64,000 nt of DNA, from the NCBI RefSeq assembly GCF_000970025.1, contig NZ_CP009528.1, positions 806,001 to 870,000 of the forward strand, written 5' to 3'. Below the pieces are notes generated by a model that was given only the letters and a program-made list of their open reading frames with translations, did not search any database and was not told where the DNA came from. Positions within the stretch are counted from its first letter, which is position 1, and each line of letters opens with the position of its first letter. Below, piece by piece: positions 34,591-42,967 of the stretch. This DNA comes from Methanosarcina barkeri MS (GTDB lineage Archaea; Halobacteriota; Methanosarcinia; Methanosarcinales; Methanosarcinaceae). The position numbers and the translations under genes were made by a program.

Positions 34591-36168
34591 TCACTCTACC
34601 ACCTTCTTTAGTCTATTTCCAAGGCTTATTCCGAACCAGGTTCCTATGAAGGTGTAGAGGAATCCGTCGATCAGTAGATTTACAGCTATGTACCAGTTGC
34701 TGTAGAATAGTCTGTAGAGTACCATCCAGACACTGAAGGACACATATCCGCTGATCACGTCCGCAAATCCGCAAATAATTCCCATTCTCAACCTGTTATC
34801 TGGAGCTGGATTTTTGCCGGTTACACCTGCAACATACAACAAAAATTCCAGGATTATCGCGTTGATTGACAGTGTTATAAAAGTTATAGGTGTGAAACTA
34901 CCTGTTATGAAACCTCCAAGTAGAAACCTGACCATCATAAAAAGGCTTATAACTCCTGGTTTTGGAATCAGGACTACAAGAGAAGCAATGAGCATGTAAA
35001 GAAGAATCTCATTGAAGAGTCCTGTGAACAGGAAACTGAATGGTCCGAAGATTGCATGGGATAAATCCCACAGGATGGTCATAGGCAGGCTTATCGCTGC
35101 AAAAGAAACCGTGCCGAAAAGGGCAATTAGCACAAGATTGCGGGTTTTAAACCTGTCCATAATCTTCCTGGGTCTTGAGAAAAAAAATCCCAGGGCAGTA
35201 ATTCCGAGTAAAGAGGCGGCAAACGTAGTTATTATAGGTCCCCACCGCCTTGAGATTGCAGTAATTTTTTGATCTTTTGTTACTGCAATCCAGTCGGTGC
35301 CTGTGAGTTTTACTTTAACTCTGAGAAGGTAGTCTCCGCCCATCGCATCCGGAGATATATATATAGGAAGGCTTATCAGTGAACTTGATCCTGGAGAAAG
35401 GGTTACGGTGGCATAGCACAAGGTGTCCGCTTTCATTCCCATAATATCGGGCTTAAACGCTTTTACAGGTTCACCGGTTTTTATGTCAAGAATGTCATAT
35501 GTGACTATTACAGGAATTGTACTATTTCCGGCATTGGTAAGCTCTATTCCCATGTCAGTTGAAGTGAGTTCCTCTTTCTCTATCTTCAGGTCTGTAAACT
35601 CTAGCAGCTTTTTGAGTGCAGGGGATGTTTCCTGGACAACAAGGGTATTGGAAGGATGGCTGGGATCTCCATATCCGTCTTCGTCTGACGGTACTATGAG
35701 CTGGGATACTGAGACGTCATTTGCGACTTCTTCTTTTGAAGCAACTTTAAGCTGGGTTGTACGAACAATAGTATGTTTTGTTCCTTTAACATCAACAACT
35801 GCTTTTGCAGTTATGTTGTAAACCCCACAGGGGGTATCCGCAGGTATATAAAAGTCAACAAGCCTGTACCAGTCATCATACTCGGTCTGAAGTGAAAATG
35901 AATTCACCGAGGGCTCGTGAAGCACAAAACCTTTCGGTAAGTCAAGTTCCACTGTCACATTCATATTGCCGTCATAATAGCTTTCAAAGAAAAGATATGC
36001 AGAGAGCGTACTGTTCCCAACTGCAAGACCATTTCCTTCTACCCCGTGAGGAACCTGAATTGTGAATGTGGTCATATCTTCAGGTTTGAAATCCTCCTGC
36101 TGAACCTGTGCAGCTACGGGTTGTATGATTAACACAAGTACAAGGAGGAGAAAACCTATTTTTTTCAT
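34591..36168 (-). CDS. Membrane protein with secreted domain and S-component-like core
   Basis: This 525-residue protein has three parts. A signal peptide (MKKIGFLLLVLVLIIQPVAA) leads to about 270 residues of Ser/Thr-rich, beta-type sequence outside the cell, resembling NEW3/CARDB-type adhesive domains. After a membrane helix near residue 315 follow about six hydrophobic segments (from TRNLVLIALFGTVSF on) with the look of an ECF S-component. It sits between cobN and the ECF ATPase gene, so a role as substrate-binding subunit is likely. I do not know an S-component with such a large external domain. The cargo is unknown. Confidence 0.7.
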   Translation of the reverse strand: MKKIGFLLLVLVLIIQPVAAQVQQEDFKPEDMTTFTIQVPHGVEGNGLAVGNSTLSAYLFFESYYDGNMNVTVELDLPKGFVLHEPSVNSFSLQTEYDDWYRLVDFYIPADTPCGVYNITAKAVVDVKGTKHTIVRTTQLKVASKEEVANDVSVSQLIVPSDEDGYGDPSHPSNTLVVQETSPALKKLLEFTDLKIEKEELTSTDMGIELTNAGNSTIPVIVTYDILDIKTGEPVKAFKPDIMGMKADTLCYATVTLSPGSSSLISLPIYISPDAMGGDYLLRVKVKLTGTDWIAVTKDQKITAISRRWGPIITTFAASLLGITALGFFFSRPRKIMDRFKTRNLVLIALFGTVSFAAISLPMTILWDLSHAIFGPFSFLFTGLFNEILLYMLIASLVVLIPKPGVISLFMMVRFLLGGFITGSFTPITFITLSINAIILEFLLYVAGVTGKNPAPDNRLRMGIICGFADVISGYVSFSVWMVLYRLFYSNWYIAVNLLIDGFLYTFIGTWFGISLGNRLKKVVE

Positions 36169-36184
36169 TCCACTACCTTTTTTC

Positions 36185-39100
36185 TTATTTGAGGATTTTT
36201 CGGATTTCCTTCATTTTCGCATCCCAATCAGGGACATCTTCAGAACTAATTATATCAACAGCTCCACCCTGAAATTCTCCTTCTCCTGCCAGTTCTTCCA
36301 TCAAGCTCTCGATCTCAAGATAGGATTTTTTCAGCTTTTCAAGAAGCTCGGGGTCAGGCTCCCAGAGTCCTCTTGACTGCGCTTCAAGGAGCCGCCTGGA
36401 CATTTCCTCGAGGGCATAGGGATTGTTCTCTTCAAAAAAGCGGCGCATTTCTTCATCAAGCACGAAGGTCTTTGTGATATCATCAAAAATCCAGTCGTCC
36501 ACTTTTTGGGTGGAGGCCTCCCAGCCATAGACTCTTCCGACTCTTTTAGAAATGTCCTGCGCGCCTTTATATCCGTGCTGTTTCATGCCTTCAATCCATT
36601 TTGGATTTAAAAGCTTGGCTCTTACGACCCTTCGCATTTCATCAGCCATGTCTCGGATTTCAACGTGCTGAGGTTCTCGAGTATCGCCAAAGTAAACTTT
36701 TACATCTCTTCCGGAAGCCTGCTTGGCTGCAGCTGTAAAGCCTCCGTGGACCCCAAAGTAACAGCAGCATCCTAATAGGTCATACTCGTCGCTTACAACT
36801 TTATTAAAGGTAGCATCTACAGTCTTAAGGCTTGACGCAAGCTGAGTGTGAGCTTCCTTGCCTTTTACATCCTTTCCATAAGCATACCCATTCCAGTAAA
36901 GGAAGATGTCTGCCAGGTCTTTTTCGTCTTTCCAGGCACTTGCATAGACTGCAAGCTGAACTCCTGCCGAATAAGTCCCGGGTTTGCTCGAAAAGATCCT
37001 TAAAGTGGCATCCCTTGAATCCGCTCCTTCTTCAACCATCTGAAGGCTGTGTTTTCTTAGATAATTCATTTCCTCAGGTTCATCAAGAGAAGCCACAGCC
37101 TGGATTGCTTCGTCTATAACCTCAAGACAGTTTGGAAAATTGTCCCGTAGAATACCGGAAACTCGGACCGTAACGTCAATTCTGGGCCTGCTCAATTCTT
37201 TAAGGGGGATCACGGAGAACCCTTTCAGTTGTCCATTGTTTAGCCAGACTGGTTCAACCCCTATAAGGCTCATTATCTGGGCCATTCCTTCTCCATCAGC
37301 CCACATTACATCGTTTGCCATCCAGTAAAATCCCACATTCTCAGGGTACCGGCCTTCGTCTTCAATGTGCTTATTAATCAGAACCCCTGAGAGTTGCTGT
37401 CCTACCCTCCAGGCAGCTTTTGTCGGAATCCTTTTTGGGTCAAGTGAATAAAAATTCCTGCCTGTTGGCAGTACATCATCTCTTCCACGCATGATGAGGC
37501 CTGAAGGACCGGCAGGGATGTATCCTCCATCGAAACCGTGCAAAAGGGCTTCAATTTCAAGAGAGTCATCTATTCTGGATTCAAGGTCAAGGATTCTATC
37601 GCAGATCGAAGCGGCAGCCTGAAGAAGTGCGGGATTTATGCTCAGATTTTTAATTTCCTGCTTTTCAAAACCTTTTCCTTCAAAAATCTCTTCTATTATC
37701 CTGGTTGGCTCTATTTCAGAGTTATTTATCTCTTTGTTGACACCCTGTTCTTCAAATTTTTTTCCTTTGATATTCTGTTTTTCAAAGCTTTTTCCTTCAA
37801 AAATCTCTTTGATTATCCGGTCTGGCTCTTTTTCCGGGTTATTTATAAATGTTCTTATAAATTCTTTAGAGAGTGAATCTATCTCTTCAAGCAACTGTCC
37901 ATTTGATTTTCCGTTTTTGGAAATCCGGCTCTGGTCAGAGATCAATTCATCAAGGTCAAGTTCCAGAAGTTCTGCAATCAACCTTCTAATCGAGACTTTG
38001 TTTCCCACACTTCCCTGGTCATCATACCTTAAAATCGAGTTTATGAATTCAACTTTTTTCTCGCCTTCAGGCATCTGTCCGAAGATATGCATCCCGCTCT
38101 GGATCTGGGTATTCCTTATCTTCCCAAGAGCTTCATGCGCTTTTCTTACTACCTCTTCAAAAGGAGTCTGGTCATCGGCTTTTATCTCGGAATTCAGATT
38201 CGATTTTTTGATCTCATCAAGGATCAGGTGCTTCAGGGCATGCTCACGTCCCTTATCGTGTTTTGCCTGTTCGTATTCCCCAAGCAGCCTGTCAAGTTCT
38301 GCAAGGTTTTCATAAAGCCCTCCTGAGGTCATGACAGTCTGCATATGGTCTATCAAACAAGCAAGGCTCCGGCGTTTGGCAATTGTACCTTCCGGAGGGT
38401 TGTCAGAGTTGTAGATATAGAGATGGGGAATTGTCCCTATGCTTATATCAGGATAGCAATCTCCTGAAAGCCCAACCCCTTTTCCTGGCAGGAACTCAAG
38501 GTTCCCATGGGTCCCAACATGTACGAGCACATCGGCTCCAAAGGTGTTTTCAAGATATCTGTAGGTCGCAAGGTACTGATGAGTTGGCGGAACTTCCGGG
38601 TCGTGCAGGATCCTGCATACTTTCCCATCACATCTGGCACCTGCACATCCTCGCTTTGGCTGCACACAGACCACGGAGTTTCCATACTGTACTCCTGTCA
38701 CAACGAGTTTATTATCATATACCATGGCTGCAGGAATGCCGTCTACTTCTTCTCCAGGAGGGTTTCCCCAGCTCTCAATCACTCTTTGCTTTACTTTCGG
38801 GCTCAGGGTATTGAAAAATTTCTCATATTCTTCTTTTTCTACAAAATCAAGGGCTCCCCCGTTTTTTACGATCTCATTAATGGGAGTCCATCTGAACTCG
38901 GAAATTGCTTTTCTCTTGATAATGGTCTCAATAAGGTCTTTTCCGTTTTCAGGAGGATTAACGGTATAGCCTGCTTCCTGCATCCGGTTCAGTATCCTTG
39001 CCACGCTTTCGAGAGAATCAAGATTTGCAGCGTCTCCTACCGAACCTTCAACACCTGTGCAGGGTCTGTTGTGCAGGATAAAGGCGACTTTTCTCTGGTT

Positions 39101-40159
39101 GACCGGTTTTTTCCTGAGTTCGGTCCATTTTAAAATTCTGGATGCAAATTTTGAGCAGCGTTCTTCGATAGGAAAACGCCCCATGTAATTTCCTTCTTTT
39201 TTACCTGCTCCTATCATGATGGGTTCAATTCCGCCTTCAAACTCCGGGAGAGCCACACTCCATCCGATCTCAGTACTTAATCCCATTGACTCCTGCCACT
39301 CTTCAACAGTCATATAGTGTGAAGTTACAGGCTGGAAAACAGGGACGTCAAGCTTTCTCAGGACTTCTATGCCTTTTGCTGCGCACGATGCATTTCTCTC
39401 TTCGGTTTTACTGCTTGCAATAAAAAAAGGAGAAAGCTTTACAAGGCAATCTATAATGGGCCTGCCGTTTTCTATGAAATAATCCTCTATGACCTCATTC
39501 ATTCCCCTGCTTCCAAGTTCCTCATCTTTCAAGGAATATGCAAAAACAGGGACAATCGATAGGTTAAGATTTTCTAACTCTTTTATCAGTTTTTTCTCTA
39601 TCTCAAGTTCATTATTTACCCAGGAAGTTCGAGAGATAAGCAGTCCCACGGTTTTATCTTTCAAAGGCCCGTACCAGTTGAGATACTCTTCAACGTTTGA
39701 GAATATTTTCTCTGCATCCGGATGATATAGCCCATCCCATGGTATCTTTTCAGGAGGTTTTGTTTCAATCTCACATCCAAAAACTTCCTTTAAGAGATAG
39801 CGCAGCATATTGGCAAAGTTTTCCTGTCCTCCATAGATGATATAAGAAAAGCATGTAGCTGCAATCTCAAGTTTCACCGAAGAGAGGGTAAGTGAGGAAG
39901 GATCACTCCCTACACAGATTACAGGTACCCTCTTTTTTAACGGTTCAAGTTTTTCATAGAAATCTTCCCAGAAAGGGGTTGATGTATAGTATAGAAAGAC
40001 CGCATCCGCATGTTCGCATGCAAGAAGAACCTTCTCAGCTTCTTCCGGATTATCTTCCAGAATTTTTGAATAGTGGGCTTCAAGCTCTATACTAAGATCG
40101 TTGGCAGCTTTGCGGAGAGTGGGAATATAGGAATTCCATGTTATTGAAATAATTTTCAT
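36185..40159 (-). CDS. cobN: CobN-like metal chelatase large subunit
   Basis: The 1324-residue protein belongs to the CobN/BchH family, the large subunit of cobalt or magnesium chelatases that insert metal into a tetrapyrrole using ATP hydrolysed by ChlI/ChlD-type partners. Matching parts include RPCTGVEGSVGDAANLDSLE near residue 365, HVGTHGNLEFLPGKGVGLSG near residue 550 and PTGRNFYSLDPKRIPTKAAW near residue 910. A segment near residues 770-840 carries a 39-residue duplication. The fused ChlI-ChlD gene lies 4.6 kb away on the other strand. Methanosarcina makes corrinoids, not chlorophyll, so cobalt is the expected metal, but this is inference. GAGGAG precedes the ATG. Confidence 0.93.
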   Translation of the reverse strand: MKIISITWNSYIPTLRKAANDLSIELEAHYSKILEDNPEEAEKVLLACEHADAVFLYYTSTPFWEDFYEKLEPLKKRVPVICVGSDPSSLTLSSVKLEIAATCFSYIIYGGQENFANMLRYLLKEVFGCEIETKPPEKIPWDGLYHPDAEKIFSNVEEYLNWYGPLKDKTVGLLISRTSWVNNELEIEKKLIKELENLNLSIVPVFAYSLKDEELGSRGMNEVIEDYFIENGRPIIDCLVKLSPFFIASSKTEERNASCAAKGIEVLRKLDVPVFQPVTSHYMTVEEWQESMGLSTEIGWSVALPEFEGGIEPIMIGAGKKEGNYMGRFPIEERCSKFASRILKWTELRKKPVNQRKVAFILHNRPCTGVEGSVGDAANLDSLESVARILNRMQEAGYTVNPPENGKDLIETIIKRKAISEFRWTPINEIVKNGGALDFVEKEEYEKFFNTLSPKVKQRVIESWGNPPGEEVDGIPAAMVYDNKLVVTGVQYGNSVVCVQPKRGCAGARCDGKVCRILHDPEVPPTHQYLATYRYLENTFGADVLVHVGTHGNLEFLPGKGVGLSGDCYPDISIGTIPHLYIYNSDNPPEGTIAKRRSLACLIDHMQTVMTSGGLYENLAELDRLLGEYEQAKHDKGREHALKHLILDEIKKSNLNSEIKADDQTPFEEVVRKAHEALGKIRNTQIQSGMHIFGQMPEGEKKVEFINSILRYDDQGSVGNKVSIRRLIAELLELDLDELISDQSRISKNGKSNGQLLEEIDSLSKEFIRTFINNPEKEPDRIIKEIFEGKSFEKQNIKGKKFEEQGVNKEINNSEIEPTRIIEEIFEGKGFEKQEIKNLSINPALLQAAASICDRILDLESRIDDSLEIEALLHGFDGGYIPAGPSGLIMRGRDDVLPTGRNFYSLDPKRIPTKAAWRVGQQLSGVLINKHIEDEGRYPENVGFYWMANDVMWADGEGMAQIMSLIGVEPVWLNNGQLKGFSVIPLKELSRPRIDVTVRVSGILRDNFPNCLEVIDEAIQAVASLDEPEEMNYLRKHSLQMVEEGADSRDATLRIFSSKPGTYSAGVQLAVYASAWKDEKDLADIFLYWNGYAYGKDVKGKEAHTQLASSLKTVDATFNKVVSDEYDLLGCCCYFGVHGGFTAAAKQASGRDVKVYFGDTREPQHVEIRDMADEMRRVVRAKLLNPKWIEGMKQHGYKGAQDISKRVGRVYGWEASTQKVDDWIFDDITKTFVLDEEMRRFFEENNPYALEEMSRRLLEAQSRGLWEPDPELLEKLKKSYLEIESLMEELAGEGEFQGGAVDIISSEDVPDWDAKMKEIRKILK

Positions 40160-40171
40160 ATTTTTCTCCTC

Positions 40172-41242
40172 TTACGTAAGAACATGCACTTTGTACTCTC
40201 CCAGCACTGTGCCGTCATCAAGCCTTGCAGGAGCTTCCATGGCTGCAATATATTTTCCATTAGGGGAGATATCAGCCGCTATTGTAATTCCCTTGGTATT
40301 ATAAACCTGGACAAGTTTAGAATTTGAACCTCCACTTTTTGATACGTCAAAGACATACACTCCATGGGCACTTCTATCCTTGGTCACCAGGTTCTGGGCT
40401 ATAGGGACAACGAGATACCTGTCATTCATTGCACATTCCCCTGCATAGCCGTCCACTCTCCATTTCCACAGCAGGTTGCCGTCGGTATCATAGGCAAAGA
40501 GGCTGTTTCCGTTGGGATGTTCTATAGGAGCATCGTTGTTTTTGTCTTTGGAGAAAGTGCTGCCTATTGAGAAAATAAGGGTATTGTTGATAATATATGC
40601 ATAATTCGCACTGCCGTAAATAGGGACTCCGCTTACTACAACCGGGGTTGAAATGTTTTCCTGCCATTTTACTTCTGGTACACTGGTTTCCATGATCCTG
40701 GAATTGTCAAATAAAAAGGCTCGTCCATCACTGGTCATTGTTATTATATTATTACCATCAGGAGTAATCTGGGTACTGTACCATATTGCTGAATAATCAA
40801 AAAATGGCTCAAGGGGCGGGATTGAATAGTTCCAGTACTCTTTTCCGGTATTTCCGTCCAGAACATGTACAGTTCCCTCTTTCCATTTGTCGGCGTTTGT
40901 AAAGCAGGTCGTCCCGAAAACAGCGTATTTTCCGTCAGGAGTGTTATCTATCCATGTAACTCCGGAGTCCATCAGTTCGGATTCAGGGAATTTCCAGCGC
41001 AAATTGCCTTCGGAGTCAAAAGAATAAACTATTCCCAAATACTTGTATTTCTCTCCTATGTAGCCACAAGCTCTACTGGCAGCAACATAGATGTTCCCTT
41101 TTGAATCCAGTTTTATTTTTTTCATGGCTGGCATGTGGTCAAGGTCTGAACCCAGATCCTGACCTGCTCCATATTTCCAGATTTCAGTTCCGTTTAAATC
41201 AAAGCAGTGAATAAAAGCATCCGGGCTATCTTCTAACCACAT
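40172..41242 (-). CDS. Beta-propeller protein, 3' part of a split gene
   Basis: This 356-residue frame encodes repeats of a PQQ/WD-like beta-propeller: GNIYVAASRACGYIG, GNLRWKFPES, GKYAVFGTTCF, GNNIITMTSDGRAFLFD and GKYIAAMEAPAR. It has no signal peptide and its start overlaps the end of the upstream lipoprotein frame by 17 bases in a different frame. Removing one A from the run of six at about 41243-41248 would join the two into one lipoprotein of about 600 residues. So this is probably the second half of one gene. Confidence 0.75.
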   Translation of the reverse strand: MWLEDSPDAFIHCFDLNGTEIWKYGAGQDLGSDLDHMPAMKKIKLDSKGNIYVAASRACGYIGEKYKYLGIVYSFDSEGNLRWKFPESELMDSGVTWIDNTPDGKYAVFGTTCFTNADKWKEGTVHVLDGNTGKEYWNYSIPPLEPFFDYSAIWYSTQITPDGNNIITMTSDGRAFLFDNSRIMETSVPEVKWQENISTPVVVSGVPIYGSANYAYIINNTLIFSIGSTFSKDKNNDAPIEHPNGNSLFAYDTDGNLLWKWRVDGYAGECAMNDRYLVVPIAQNLVTKDRSAHGVYVFDVSKSGGSNSKLVQVYNTKGITIAADISPNGKYIAAMEAPARLDDGTVLGEYKVHVLT

Positions 41243-41984
41243 TTTTTCCGTCCTGGCTTGAATCGATCCAGTTTACACTCTGAGCATAGTTTTCATTTGC
41301 TGGAAGTTTCCAGGAAAGAGTGCCATCCGGGTTGAATTTGTACACCCTTGAAGCTAGCCCATACCCGGATTCTTTCCAATATCGACCTGCTGCAATGTAT
41401 ACAGCGTCATCAGCAGCCGTTATTTTGTATATGCAGGGCTGATATTTTGAGTTCGTACTGGTTCCCAGGTCATCGGCGCTTCTATAGCTGTGGATTTCAT
41501 TTCCTGTACCGGCATCCAGAGAATAAATGTATCCGTCAGTACTCTTTTCCCCTGCAATCAGATACTTCCCGTCCTTCGAGAACGAAATGTCTGAAACATT
41601 TCCTCCTAAGGTTTTTTCCCATAGCAATTTTTTGTCTGGCACATCAATAACTGTCAGTTTTTTTCCTGTCCCAACAGCTACATACTTTCCGTCCTGGGTG
41701 TATGTTACACAGTCCTGGGCATTCGATTTTCCTTCACTGAGATTTTCTGGAGTTATATCTCCAAGTTCATACTCCCAGTAAATGTAAGGAGAAGATTTTT
41801 CAGAAGAGGTTAGATTTTCCTGACTCAGCTGGCCGCTTTCCTGAGCGCTATCATTTTTTAATATCTCTTCACTACTGTTATTTCCATTTTCACCGGAGGC
41901 TACAGTATTTGAAGATTCGCATCCCGAAGAAACCAAAAATAACAATAATAATATAGTTATCAGCCCAACAATACTCTTTTTCAT
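41226..41984 (-). CDS. Beta-propeller lipoprotein, 5' part of a split gene
   Basis: The product begins with a lipoprotein signal (MKKSIVGLITILLLLFLVSS then GC), a Ser/Asn-rich stalk, and the first propeller blades (GKYVAVGTGKKLTVID, GKYLIAGEKSTDGYIYSLD and RVYKFNPDGTLSWKLP). The frame ends at NWIDSSQDGKNVVRR, just after a run of six A, where the next frame continues with the remaining blades. I chose the ATG at 41984 because AAAGGAG is seven bases upstream. It lies between a membrane protein gene and cobN. The external propeller may bind a ligand or another envelope protein; the exact role is unknown. Confidence 0.78.
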   Translation of the reverse strand: MKKSIVGLITILLLLFLVSSGCESSNTVASGENGNNSSEEILKNDSAQESGQLSQENLTSSEKSSPYIYWEYELGDITPENLSEGKSNAQDCVTYTQDGKYVAVGTGKKLTVIDVPDKKLLWEKTLGGNVSDISFSKDGKYLIAGEKSTDGYIYSLDAGTGNEIHSYRSADDLGTSTNSKYQPCIYKITAADDAVYIAAGRYWKESGYGLASRVYKFNPDGTLSWKLPANENYAQSVNWIDSSQDGKNVVRR

Positions 41985-42013
41985 TTTTAGACTCCTTTGA
42001 TTACCCTTTGTCA

Positions 42014-42595
42014 TTATCCGTATATCTTCAGGTCTGAGATGCTCAGAATATTCTGATGTTGCGTACTGTTGTCTCCAAAACCTGCACTCAATTTTTCAAT
42101 CTTTATATTTTCAGCAGATCCGCAGTATTTTTTATAATCTTCGACGAGATTCCTTTCAACTGTACTCCTTGGAATTCCTGAGATTATAATCGATGGTGAA
42201 AATCGCCTTCGGTTTTCCTGATCCCTATAATATTCACCTTCGGATTGCGGATTCATGCTTCCCGCTGCAACATAGTAAATGGATTTGTGATCGCTGAATG
42301 TCACTTTTAACCAGAGACTGAATTTATCCAGATCCTGTCCGTTCCAGTTCCAGGAAATTTTTCCTGGAGACAGGCTCACATTTTTATTCCAAAATCCTTT
42401 CCCTGTCTGTGCCGAATTTGTTGTTTCAAGGTACAGTGCTCCATCTTTGCATCTTAGAAACTCTCCTTCAGAATTACAATTTTTGAAGTCTTCCTTATAC
42501 ACGGTTTTTTTCTCTGGCACGATTTGAGAATAAATTATCAAGCCTGCGAGGCTCAGGACTATAAACCCGAATATTATAGTCTTTCTGGAAATCAT
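42014..42595 (-). CDS. Membrane-anchored protein of unknown function
   Basis: The 193-residue protein has one N-terminal membrane helix (TIIFGFIVLSLAGLIIYSQI) and then an extracellular domain with four Cys, rich in Trp, Ser and Asn. I do not recognise the domain. The gene is first in the minus-strand string leading through the propeller lipoprotein to cobN, and its stop lies next to the long start of the lipoprotein frame. An accessory role at the cell surface is possible. Confidence 0.7.
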   Translation of the reverse strand: MISRKTIIFGFIVLSLAGLIIYSQIVPEKKTVYKEDFKNCNSEGEFLRCKDGALYLETTNSAQTGKGFWNKNVSLSPGKISWNWNGQDLDKFSLWLKVTFSDHKSIYYVAAGSMNPQSEGEYYRDQENRRRFSPSIIISGIPRSTVERNLVEDYKKYCGSAENIKIEKLSAGFGDNSTQHQNILSISDLKIYG

Positions 42596-42967
42596 AATTG
42601 ACCCTTATAGAAAGTGATTAATAAATATTTCGAAAATATTCTTAAATCATCTCATATAGTAATAATAAAATAAAAATTATGACTATTTTTTCTAATCAAA
42701 TTTTCCTGTGATTCTAAGTTACTATGTCAATTCTCTATTCGATAATTCGTTTATTTTTAATGTTCTTTTTTATTTTTAATGTATTTTCCTATATTTCACT
42801 ATCAATCAAGCCAAATATTAATTGTTGTTTTGATGCCTACTCTTCAAAATAAATCTTATTTGCATCATGTCCTCTTCCAACACCAATGATTATTTTATAA
42901 CGTATAAATTACATTTCATAATTAAAAAACGAAATTGATATATATTGCTACCATATTTTTCACATTT
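42596..42967. other. Divergent promoter region
   Basis: This AT-rich region separates the minus-strand string ending at 42595 from the plus-strand S-layer-like gene. TTTTATAACGTATAAATT at 42891-42908 is a likely TATA region for the plus side. No gene is visible. Confidence 0.5.
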
